Virus record (IMG/VR): IMGVR_UViG_3300015076_000005
Coordinates: 1 to 43,279 of that record
Origin: a virus
DNA length: 43,279 nt
Strand: one strand, 5' to 3'
This document shows positions 1 to 5,636 of this stretch, piece after piece. Below the pieces are notes generated by a model that did no database searches, was not told where the DNA came from, and saw nothing but the letters and a program-made list of their open reading frames with translations. Position 1 is the stretch's first letter. Every line of letters begins with the position of its first letter. The position numbers and the translations under genes are program-made.

Positions 1-200
1 CTTTACGGGGTTATGTTCAGGAAGCGAAACCCGTGCGGCTGCTCACAGATCTTTCGATCCTGCTCGGAACACAACACCCTGATCGTCGCTCCAATCGGTA
101 GCGCGGCGTACACCGCCCTCAGAGCCTCTCCCTCGGGATCATGCTCCGTCCATCCTTTCCCCACCGCCACCAGCACCCGGGGGATCCTCGCTGCTGCCAA
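1..200 (-). CDS. SLOG/DUF2493-like protein, 5' part (split by contig ends)
   Basis: This is the N-terminal part of a gene that crosses the contig junction and finishes at 42966. The start is TTG at 200, chosen because GGAGGAG lies 5-6 bases upstream. The N-terminus (IPRVLVAVGKGW) looks like the first beta strand and loop of a Rossmann-like SLOG/DUF2493 domain. Joined through the shared 126 bases, the full protein is 123 aa. In this left copy the last 16 bases diverge from the right copy and create an in-frame TAA at 3-5 after FLNITP, where the right copy reads FLSVTPWG. I take that tail to be strain variation or an assembly-end artefact. The family assignment is tentative. Confidence 0.55.
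17..142. repeat. Terminal direct repeat, left copy
   Basis: These 126 bases are identical to 43154-43279. The alignment continues to base 1 with six mismatches (positions 2, 3, 4, 12, 14, 16). The repeat lies inside one coding sequence that reads through when the ends are joined. This favours a circular or circularly permuted genome closed by assembly overlap rather than a defined packaging repeat. Confidence 0.85.
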
Positions 201-361
201 ATTGCTCCTCCAAATAAATTCTGCGGCCTCTTCAGTGCCCGAACAAACGATCCAACCCCGGACCCAACCGATTCAGGGGGAGAGTCCGACGAAGTTGGGC
301 TGACCGACCTGAGGTCAATTGCGTCGCGTAGCGACACGACGGCCACCGGCTCCATGGGTAA

Positions 362-391
362 AGGGTCCAAGGGCCGAAGCCCCTGGACCCT
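362..391 (-). terminator. Hairpin terminator with UUCG loop
   Basis: AGGGTCCA at 362-369 pairs with TGGACCCT at 384-391, and an inner GGGC/GCCC stem follows after one mismatch. Read on the minus strand the loop is C(UUCG)G, followed by TTTACC. It lies downstream of the small membrane gene 427-579 and before the gene starting at 200. The rest of 201-426 shows no gene. Confidence 0.6.
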
Positions 392-426
392 CGTGTTCGA
401 CCCGCCGACCGCAACCCCCGAAGCGG

Positions 427-579
427 TCAGGCGCTGGTGTTGAGTGCCCAGAAGAGCATCGCGGCTGAGAACAGCATGATCGCGATGGTCCATGAGCGGA
501 TGTGGTCCTCGCTGGGGGTGAACAGGAATGCGAAGAACGTGGAGCTGCCTGCGATGAGCAGGACGCCGATGGGGTTCAT
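427..579 (-). CDS. Small membrane protein (50 aa)
   Basis: The start is ATG at 579, preceded by the block's ribosome-binding box (aggaggtcaac). A longer frame upstream to 615 lacks such a site. The protein has two hydrophobic stretches (about residues 3-18 and 30-46) separated by a charged loop (PSEDHIRS), so it is probably a two-helix inner-membrane protein. It follows another tiny membrane protein at 596-727, and a hairpin terminator lies downstream. I recognise no family. A holin-like or superinfection role is possible but unsupported. Confidence 0.6.
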   Translation of the reverse strand: MNPIGVLLIAGSSTFFAFLFTPSEDHIRSWTIAIMLFSAAMLFWALNTSA

Positions 580-595
580 GTGTTGACCTCCTAAG

Positions 596-727
596 TCAGG
601 GAGTGGATGTTTCAAGTGGTGCGAACGCGAACCACATGATGAAGTAGATGGAGCCGAACATCACGAGGAGCCAGAAGGCTCCCCAGATGATGGTCAGGAC
701 CGCCCAGATGCGGTGTCGAAGGGTCAT
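596..727 (-). CDS. Tiny membrane protein (43 aa)
   Basis: The ATG at 727 overlaps the stop of the upstream gene as ATGA (724-727), which implies translational coupling. The 43 residues are a short basic N-terminus (MTLRHRIW), one long hydrophobic segment (about residues 9-37, rich in W, F, I, L) and a polar tail. This is a typical single-span microprotein. No family is recognised. Its position between a zinc protein and a second small membrane protein suggests the pair is co-expressed. Confidence 0.6.
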   Translation of the reverse strand: MTLRHRIWAVLTIIWGAFWLLVMFGSIYFIMWFAFAPLETSTP

Positions 728-1359
728 CGGATCTCCACGGACGGGTTCTTACAGAAGAGCGTCCGAATGTCTGACAGCGGCGTGGTGTGCGCCCAACCTA
801 CTCCCTTGATGTGCTTCACGGGGCGCTCGCAATGACGGCAGAAGCGATGCCGGGGTGGTGCGGGAGCAGGGATGGTGGCGAGGTGGACATACCGCTCGTT
901 CAATCCCCGGAGGTACTGGGGCCATGGCTCCCAATAGCCATCAGCCTCAGCTTCAGCGGGGCTGACGTACAGCAAGGGAGACAACTCGTCGCAGGGGCAC
1001 TGCATCCAGCCGATCATCTTGCCGTTCTTCATGCGGGGAACCTGGGTGTGACAGGCATTGTCGGAGTGCTGGAAGTCGGGGTGCTTGCACTTGCACGATG
1101 CGTTCAGCCGTTCTAGGAGCGCAGTCTGTTCCAAGGACTCGTCAGGCTGAAAGAAGGCGTCGAGCTTGTCGGCGTGGCGAGCGGCTCGAGCGGCGATGGC
1201 GTCCTCGGTGTGGACGGCTTCAACCGCAATCACGTCCTCGAACGCGGCGCGCTGGGCGGGATCCCAGTCGCGGTATTCAGAGATGATCCCCTGAACCAGC
1301 GGGTTGCGAGGACCATATTTGAGGCAGAGTCTCTGGGTGAGAAGCTGCAAAGCAGTCAT
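724..1359 (-). CDS. Cysteine-rich zinc-binding hypothetical protein (211 aa)
   Basis: The start is ATG at 1359 with aggaggtcaa upstream. The N-terminal half is helical and acidic (MTALQLLTQRL...). From about residue 88 a metal-binding pattern appears: CKCKHPDFQH, then a Cys-His pair, then CPCDE. Near the C-terminus a second pattern, FCRHCERPVKH, is followed by a later Cys. These look like two zinc-stabilised modules, which in phages often bind nucleic acid or protein. No named family is recognised. The gene is coupled to the 43-aa membrane gene downstream. Confidence 0.7.
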   Translation of the reverse strand: MTALQLLTQRLCLKYGPRNPLVQGIISEYRDWDPAQRAAFEDVIAVEAVHTEDAIAARAARHADKLDAFFQPDESLEQTALLERLNASCKCKHPDFQHSDNACHTQVPRMKNGKMIGWMQCPCDELSPLLYVSPAEAEADGYWEPWPQYLRGLNERYVHLATIPAPAPPRHRFCRHCERPVKHIKGVGWAHTTPLSDIRTLFCKNPSVEIR

Positions 1360-1520
1360 TGGGGGTTGACCTCCTGATTTGTGGATGAAACGACCCTTTA
1401 TCGGGGGTCAGGCGCCGGGTTCGCGGCCGCTTACCGGGGGTTGGGTTACTGCACTGGCTCCTTTCGGAGTGACCATCAGAGGACATGGGCAGTCTTTCCA
1501 ACTTCCTGTCCAGAGGGATT

Positions 1521-1554
1521 GGGGGGAGGCGACTCGAATGGTCAACCTCCCCCC
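1521..1554 (-). terminator. Long hairpin downstream of the SSB-like gene
   Basis: GGGGGGAGG at 1521-1529 pairs perfectly with CCTCCCCCC at 1546-1554, and an inner GAC/GTC pair extends the stem. It lies just after the stop of 1568-1981 on the minus strand. There is no clear U-run, so it may be an RNA-stabilising or partial termination hairpin. The rest of 1360-1567 shows no gene. Confidence 0.5.
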
Positions 1555-1567
1555 GAAGGTTCTTAGG

Positions 1568-1981
1568 CTAGAACGGGACCTGGGGCGCGTTGAGGCGCTC
1601 GGCCACCAACTCGGACACCGGCTTGACGGTCGCCTTTTTGATGTTCAGCGAAGCGAGCGCTTTGCCCTTGGACTCACCGTTGGTCCCAAGGTAGCCGCGG
1701 GCCACCGGGAACCCGGTGATGACGACCATGTCACCCTTCTTGAGCGCACCGGACGCGACGCGCTCGTCGAGGTGGGTGTAACCCTCATCGGTGGGGAACA
1801 GGGACACGTCTGCCCACTGGGTGGCGTCGGCGTAACCCCACTCGCCCGGGGAGAGCTGACGGCGCTCTGCTCCCATGTCGATGGCGAATGAGATGCGGAG
1901 CGGCGACGCCTTGCCGCTGGCTCCGACGGCGGATGGGGTGATGGACGCGATGCGGAATGTCCCTGAGAAGGGAGCTTCCAT
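1568..1981 (-). CDS. OB-fold single-stranded DNA-binding-like protein (137 aa)
   Basis: The start is ATG at 1981 with aggaggtcaac immediately before it. Several strands alternate with glycine turns. The segment KKGDMVVITGFPVARGYLG followed by a GESKGKALASLNIKKATV strand resembles the SSB OB-fold region in which KGD.V.V.G is followed by a loop and an I.A..V strand. SSB proteins coat ssDNA during replication and recombination. There is no classic acidic SSB tail; the protein ends QVPF. The RusA-like and annealing-like genes elsewhere would fit such a role. The assignment rests on pattern, not strong identity. Confidence 0.5.
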   Translation of the reverse strand: MEAPFSGTFRIASITPSAVGASGKASPLRISFAIDMGAERRQLSPGEWGYADATQWADVSLFPTDEGYTHLDERVASGALKKGDMVVITGFPVARGYLGTNGESKGKALASLNIKKATVKPVSELVAERLNAPQVPF

Positions 1982-2022
1982 GTTGACCTCCTCGCAAGCC
2001 TGTGGACTTGCTGATTGTTTGA

Positions 2023-2065
2023 TGGCATCGTTATTCGCACGCCCGAAGGGTGTGCGATGATGCCA
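2023..2065. promoter_or_regulatory. Long imperfect hairpin between minus-strand genes
   Basis: TGGCATC at 2023-2029 pairs with GATGCCA at 2059-2065, and TCGCACGCCC at 2035-2044 pairs with GGGTGTGCGA at 2048-2057 around a GAA loop. It sits between the DUF4326 gene and the SSB-like gene, just upstream of the latter's start region. It may act as a terminator, attenuator or RNA-processing site. No U-run follows. Confidence 0.5.
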
Positions 2066-2126
2066 AGGCTCACACCCTGAGAGAGTGGAAGCGGGGCGCG
2101 ACTCTCGCGATTAGCGCCTGAGCGTG

Positions 2127-2444
2127 TTAGACGTCGTCGCGACGTTCCTGTTCTGAGCGAACCAGTTCGTTGTGCGCCCAACGGGCCGCCTTCTCCAGCA
2201 CATCGCCGTGGCAGGCTGCTGGGGCGCACCAGCACTTGAGATCGTGACCGTTGAGTTCAGCGAGGTCGGTGAGCGCGAGGTTGCCAGTGTGGATCTCTGA
2301 CCAGAGCCAGAGCCGGTACTTGGCGATGACCGTGGCTCGGTCACCATCCGGTCCTATCTCGAACGGGTTGCCCCAACGGGATGGTCTGCCGATGTAGATA
2401 GCGTCGGCACTGAGGGCCCGCGTGCGCTTGTTGACTACTGCCAT
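2127..2444 (-). CDS. DUF4326 domain protein (105 aa)
   Basis: The start is ATG at 2444 with aaggaggacaac upstream. Two hallmarks of DUF4326 are present: YIGRPSRWGNPF (residues 17-28) and LKCWCAPAACHGDVL (about 69-83). The family is common in actinobacterial and phage genomes; its activity is unknown to me, and the Cys/His cluster suggests metal binding. It is the first gene of the leftward block and diverges from the putative giant RNA that begins about 20 bases away, so both may share a regulatory region. Confidence 0.85.
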   Translation of the reverse strand: MAVVNKRTRALSADAIYIGRPSRWGNPFEIGPDGDRATVIAKYRLWLWSEIHTGNLALTDLAELNGHDLKCWCAPAACHGDVLEKAARWAHNELVRSEQERRDDV

Positions 2445-2459
2445 GTTGTCCTCCTTGTC

Positions 2460-3300
2460 TGAGGGTCGTTCCCTTCCCTCAAGATCTAAATCAACTACGA
2501 GTCGTTGCGCCCCTGCTCCCGCCCATCAGGGCGGGCAGCCCCGGAACGACCAAGAGGGAGCAGGGAGCGCCAGCGACCGGTGGTCTGCAGGTGTGACAGT
2601 TTGTGGCGGGCGCCAGCCGCCACGGGCTGTTACGCCGAAGATCAGCGACCATCTTGGGAGTGGAAGGGGCGAGCAGGGAAAATTCGCTGAGGCCGTCGAG
2701 CCGGTAGCCAGGGAGGCAAGGCCGTCAGGCCGTAGACCGACCGGGTGACCTGGAGGGCGCAGCCCGCAAGGGAACGCTACGACCGAAGGTCGAGGCGGAA
2801 CGGAGCGTAGGAGTGGAGCGAGCGCAGCGAAGCGGATACGACGAGCGGAGTGTTAGGCCGAAGATGCGGCCCCCCGAAGTCGTCAAGTCATTGTCCCGGA
2901 GGGAGGCCGGACCGGCCGGAAGGAGGGACTCAGATCGGGGGGAGACGCCAGCGACCAGCGGGAGCGGCTGGCGTCAGCAGCAAGGGTGTCTGAGGGGGCG
3001 GCGTTACGCCCCCCTCGGTCGAGGTTGAGGTCCCGAACCACCGCCGTTGGGCGGGAGGGCTGTCAAGACGGGTCGCGGGAGAGTCCCGCCAGCCGCAGGC
3101 TGGGAGCGAAAGGCCGTAAGGCCATTGAGCGAAGAGGGGCCCGTGAGCGCAGCGAACCCGCGACCCGTCGTCACCGCGCAGCGGTGTGACAGACCGGAGC
3201 TTGGAAAGGTGGTGGAGGGGCCGATCCTCGACGCAGACAAGAGGCCGAAGGCCGGTGTCTGCTCGTACCCCTGAGCAAGCCATCGTCTGAGCGTGGTGGT
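2460..3300 (+). ncRNA. Candidate giant structured non-coding RNA
   Basis: No ORF here has phage-like composition or a ribosome-binding site, but the sequence is full of perfect inverted repeats. Examples are CCCTGCTCCC 2511-2520 with 2556-2565; GTGACAG 2593-2599 with CTGTTAC 2627-2633 around GTGGCGG/CCGCCAC; CGCTAC 2775-2780 with GCGTAG 2805-2810; GACGCCAG 2944-2951 with 2968-2975; and GGGGGCG 2994-3000 with 3007-3013. A 13-bp helix joins 3067-3079 to 3157-3169, CACCGC 3172-3177 pairs with 3181-3186, and GCAGACA 3233-3239 pairs with 3256-3262. GNRA-type loops read on the plus strand (CCC-GCAA-GGG at 2763, GGCC-GTAA-GGCC at 3112) support plus-strand transcription. Motifs recur (CGCCAGCGACC at about 2568 and 2947; GAGCGCAGCGAA at about 2818 and 3145). 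Size and density of structure recall the GOLLD and ROOL classes of phage RNAs, but identity is not shown. Ends are approximate. Confidence 0.7.
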
Positions 3301-3414
3301 GGTGTGGATCCTCTACGCGCCTGCGTGGTGCATCGAACGTTGTGAGGATGAGTATCAGCGACGGCCCTCTGTGCACACCCATAGTACTGCACCACCATCC
3401 CCGTGTCCACCCTC

Positions 3415-3433
3415 CCCCTCCCGGGGGGAGGGG
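3415..3433 (+). terminator. GC hairpin, possible 3' end of the giant RNA
   Basis: CCCCTCCC at 3415-3422 and GGGAGGGG at 3426-3433 form a perfect 8-bp stem with a GGG loop. No U-run follows, so classical intrinsic termination is doubtful; the hairpin could protect or process the RNA's 3' end. Confidence 0.35.
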
Positions 3434-3563
3434 CCTACCCTGCGCGCCTACGGCGACGGCAGGGGTTTAAACACTGGAATGGGAGGTATAGGTTGGAAGC
3501 GCTTCGAGAATTTTTGGTCTACTCCGTCGTTGACGGTTATCTTCTGAGGACGATCCTGAGGAT

Positions 3564-3579
3564 GGTGAGCAAGCTCACC
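3564..3579. promoter_or_regulatory. Perfect palindrome, operator-like
   Basis: GGTGAGC at 3564-3570 and GCTCACC at 3573-3579 are perfect inverted halves separated by AA. The site lies in gene-free DNA and has the size of a dimeric repressor operator. The Xre protein at 38096-38335 is a candidate binder, but I saw no second copy. Confidence 0.3.
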
Positions 3580-3798
3580 GGGGTACGGGCTTCGATGAAC
3601 GCGGGTGGCCGTCCTCCCTCCCCGACCTCGCGCCCGGTCCCGGTTGTGGATACAGCTTCGCCCTGCGCCTGTTGAGCGGTCGGGCCCCTCGGACATCCAG
3701 CTATCCGGTCTGTCGGTCCCGCCACCCATGGGATCGAGGCTGTTAGGTCAGGTCAGACCAGAGACACCTGCCCTCCGCGGGCAGACGACCCGCGAGGA

Positions 3799-4044
3799 TT
3801 ATTTGGTTGTCGGCTTCTTCTTGTGCTGGTAGCCGCGGGTAGCCCCACCGGGAGCCACGCGGCTGATCTCGGCTCGCGTTAGAACACGCTGGCGAAGGGG
3901 CTCCTCCTGAGGTCGGTGAACGATCTCGGGTAGCTGTGAGCCTTTGACGAAGTGGTACTCCGGTTCAGGATCATCGGCAAAGCCGATTACGTTCCCGAAG
4001 CGATCCAATCTCAACCTGGCCAAAGCCTGTCGATGGTAAACCAT
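3799..4044 (-). CDS. Hypothetical protein with basic C-terminus (81 aa)
   Basis: This lone minus-strand gene lies between the gene-free region and the late operon. The start is taken as ATG 4044 (MVYHRQALARL), because the frame further upstream runs through the hairpin at 4060-4083. It has a mixed alpha/beta composition (DRFGNVIGFADDPEPEYHFV) and a lysine-rich tail (QHKKKPTTK). There is no clear ribosome-binding site and no known family. A hairpin lies just after the stop. Codon use resembles real genes, but the call is moderate. Confidence 0.5.
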   Translation of the reverse strand: MVYHRQALARLRLDRFGNVIGFADDPEPEYHFVKGSQLPEIVHRPQEEPLRQRVLTRAEISRVAPGGATRGYQHKKKPTTK

Positions 4045-4059
4045 TTCGCCGGAAAAAGC

Positions 4060-4083
4060 GAGAGGCCCCCGGAGGGGCCCCTC
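4060..4083 (-). terminator. Intrinsic-terminator-like hairpin before the lone minus gene
   Basis: GGCCCC at 4064-4069 pairs with GGGGCC at 4074-4079, and GAG/CTC extends the stem after one mismatch. On the minus strand it is followed by a run of Ts (cgctttttcc). As it precedes the minus gene 3799-4044, it could attenuate that gene's leader or block antisense transcription out of the late region. Confidence 0.5.
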
Positions 4084-4126
4084 AAGCCTGCTTTGGCGGG
4101 CTAGGCAAGAACAAGATAGCACTCAT

Positions 4127-4145
4127 GTATTCTGTTCGGCAACCA
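4127..4145 (+). promoter_or_regulatory. Possible promoter for the late block
   Basis: TATTCT at 4127-4132 resembles a -10 box and lies only 13 bases before the ATG at 4145, which lacks a ribosome-binding site, so the first gene may be made from a nearly leaderless transcript. A TTGGCG at about 4092 followed after 17 bases by ATAGCA is an alternative. Pattern only. Confidence 0.25.
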
Positions 4146-4750
4146 TGGCGAAGACGAGCAGAACTCCCACGGGGCTTGCTTCGGACTCCAGTGGTGGTCC
4201 GGTCATCGACCCGACGGCCAATGTGCAGGCGCTGGTGGAGGCGGGGCTCAAGCGCCAGGACGACCTCCGTGCGCTCGAGGCGACCCACGTTCGTGAGGTC
4301 ATGCAGCTGCGTTCGGAGTTCAACAACGAGATCCGGCACGAGAACAACGAGCGGCTGAAGGCCCAGCGTGACGTCGACCAGGGGCAGCTGGTGCGCGCGG
4401 CCGAGACTCAGCTGACGACGGCCAACACGCTGGCTGCCCAGGTGGCGACGGCGGCGGTGACGCTGAGGGCGCAGGTGGACAGCTCGCAGACGCAATCGGT
4501 GGCCCAGTTCAACGCGGCGCTGGACCCGATCTCCAAGCGGGTGGAGGAGCTGAGCCGGGTGCAGTTCGCGCAGCAGGGTGAGCGAGCGGCGCAGAGCGAC
4601 TCGCGGATCGACAAGCGTGACGGCCGGGACAGCAACCAGTTCATCCTCACAACGATCATCGCCAGTGCCGGTTGTCTGATCGCCTTCGTGGCGATGCTGG
4701 TGGCGGCAGCCGGCGTTGCGTTGCTGTTTGCCACCGGTCACGTTCGCTGA
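4145..4750 (+). CDS. Coiled-coil protein with C-terminal membrane anchor (201 aa)
   Basis: This is the first gene of the rightward block. The start is ATG 4145 without a ribosome-binding site. A short Ser/Thr/Gly-rich N-terminus leads into a long, charged heptad region (about residues 25-160, rich in E, R, Q, A). A hydrophobic segment follows (about 168-196, FILTTIIASAG... to ...GVALLFATG), and the protein ends GHVR. This architecture fits a cytoplasmic coiled coil anchored in the inner membrane by a C-terminal span. I do not recognise the family. Possible roles include membrane-associated assembly or lysis timing. Confidence 0.75.
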   Translation: MAKTSRTPTGLASDSSGGPVIDPTANVQALVEAGLKRQDDLRALEATHVREVMQLRSEFNNEIRHENNERLKAQRDVDQGQLVRAAETQLTTANTLAAQVATAAVTLRAQVDSSQTQSVAQFNAALDPISKRVEELSRVQFAQQGERAAQSDSRIDKRDGRDSNQFILTTIIASAGCLIAFVAMLVAAAGVALLFATGHVR

Positions 4751-4787
4751 TGGAACATTTTGACCTCGACCTCTAGTTGAAGCAGGT

Positions 4788-4988
4788 ATGAGGATCGGGG
4801 CGGGGCACACCTTCGTGGTGTCGACCTCTGCCGGGTTCATCCATATAACCTGCGAGGTCTGTGGCTGGCACTGCGCCTATCCTCCCGGTGACGAGGAGCT
4901 GAGGGAGCGGGCCAAGGCTGCGGCGCTGCAGCACCTTAAGGATGAGAAGGATGGCAGCGAGACTGAGGTTGAGTCCTACCGGAGATAA
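4788..4988 (+). CDS. Small zinc-finger-like protein (66 aa)
   Basis: The start is ATG 4788 with a weak site (agcaggt). The segment ITCEVCGWHCAYPPG contains CxxCxxHC, a likely metal site. A charged helix follows (DEELRERAKAAALQHLKDEKDG) whose His may complete the site. I associate this kind of small treble-clef-like protein with actinophages, but its function is unknown. It precedes another CxxC protein at 5005-5271. Confidence 0.65.
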   Translation: MRIGAGHTFVVSTSAGFIHITCEVCGWHCAYPPGDEELRERAKAAALQHLKDEKDGSETEVESYRR

Positions 4989-5004
4989 GGCTAGACTATC
5001 CCTT

Positions 5005-5271
5005 ATGAGGTCCTCATCCTCTACCTGCCGCTGGTGTGGGAACACCGTTGACTTTGTGGCCTCGCGCAAGAGTGGCAAGGTCAGCCCGCTGCAGGTTCCA
5101 CCTCCCGGTGTAGCACCGAACGTGGTGATCGGTCCTGATGGCTGGTACACGGTCCGACCGGGGGAGGGCTACCTGATCTCCCACTTCGCGGTCTGCCCGG
5201 TGCCACGTCCTCCACGGGTGCGGACCCGGCCCAAGACCCCGCTGCAGAAGCTGATTGAATCCGGGGGATGA
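5005..5271 (+). CDS. Small CxxC protein (88 aa)
   Basis: The start is ATG 5005, chosen because the longer frame runs antisense-like through the previous gene. The N-terminus holds CRWCGNTVDF and a third Cys lies at AVCPVPRPP, so metal binding is likely. There is no ribosome-binding site; TAGACT at 4992-4997 could act as a -10 box for a leaderless message. The C-terminus is basic (RTRPKTPLQKL). Its stop overlaps the next start as ATGA. No family recognised. Confidence 0.6.
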   Translation: MRSSSSTCRWCGNTVDFVASRKSGKVSPLQVPPPGVAPNVVIGPDGWYTVRPGEGYLISHFAVCPVPRPPRVRTRPKTPLQKLIESGG

Positions 5272-5495
5272 CCAACGAGCTGCGGAAGCGAGTCCTGGAG
5301 TTTGCCGCCGGCCGGACCGATGGCATGGTGCTGGTGATCGTCGGCGATAACTACGACGCCGACTGGTGCAGGGACATGTTGCGCGGGTTCTACGATTGCC
5401 GCTGGACCGTGGCCATCACTCACACCTTCCCCGCCCGCGCCAAGCCCAGCCGTCAGGTGATGCTGGGCTGGAGGGCTGACAGCTTCCTCCGCTGA
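5268..5495 (+). CDS. Hypothetical protein (75 aa)
   Basis: The start is ATG 5268, overlapping the previous stop by four bases. The sequence alternates a helix (ELRKRVLEFAAG) with a strand (GMVLVIVGDNYDADWC) and a second helix, a small alpha/beta fold. It lies directly upstream of the large terminase, where small terminase subunits often sit, but no DNA-binding motif is visible. No family recognised. Confidence 0.6.
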   Translation: MTNELRKRVLEFAAGRTDGMVLVIVGDNYDADWCRDMLRGFYDCRWTVAITHTFPARAKPSRQVMLGWRADSFLR

Positions 5496-5521
5496 GATAA
5501 CCTGTCCCCATCCCTGTCTGG

Positions 5522-5619
5522 TAGACTGCTAAAGTAAATCGAGCCAGGGTTTCGATTGACCTCCTGATCCTGGCTTCCTGTGGAACCGGGGACATTCTCT
5601 CCAGCGGGAGTGTCCCCGG
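5522..5619 (+). promoter_or_regulatory. Terminase leader: possible -10 box and two hairpins
   Basis: TAGACT at 5522-5527 is preceded by TGG, an extended -10 pattern. AGCCAGG at 5542-5548 pairs with CCTGGCT at 5569-5575 around a 20-base loop, and CCGGGGACA at 5586-5594 pairs perfectly with TGTCCCCGG at 5611-5619. The first loop carries, on the opposite strand, the same aggaggtcaa box used by minus-strand genes. The terminase ATG follows 17 bases after the second stem without a ribosome-binding site, so these structures may control its translation. Confidence 0.4.
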
Positions 5620-5636
5620 CTTACACTTCGCCTTGT

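Larger units (their letters stand above)
3301..3798. other. Gene-free stretch with hairpins and a palindrome
   Basis: I see no convincing gene in these 500 bases. They hold the GC hairpin 3415-3433, the palindrome 3564-3579, a pair GGTC/GACC near 3746-3759, and a hairpin CTGCCC/GGGCAG at 3768-3784 just downstream of the minus-strand gene 3799-4044. The stretch probably contains the 3' end of the giant RNA and regulatory sites. Confidence 0.5.

Noticed and set aside
1277-1501. 74-aa minus-strand frame in the gap upstream of the zinc gene
   Set aside because: Overlaps the start of 724-1359, has no ribosome-binding site and reads like non-coding sequence.
2930-3382. 150-aa minus-strand open frame across the structured region
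   Set aside because: It is Arg/Pro/Ser-rich with no ribosome-binding site and is explained by GC-rich structured RNA on the other strand.
4082-4840. 252-aa minus-strand open frame
   Set aside because: It opposes the coiled-coil gene 4145-4750, and its Arg/Leu/His-rich composition indicates a shadow.
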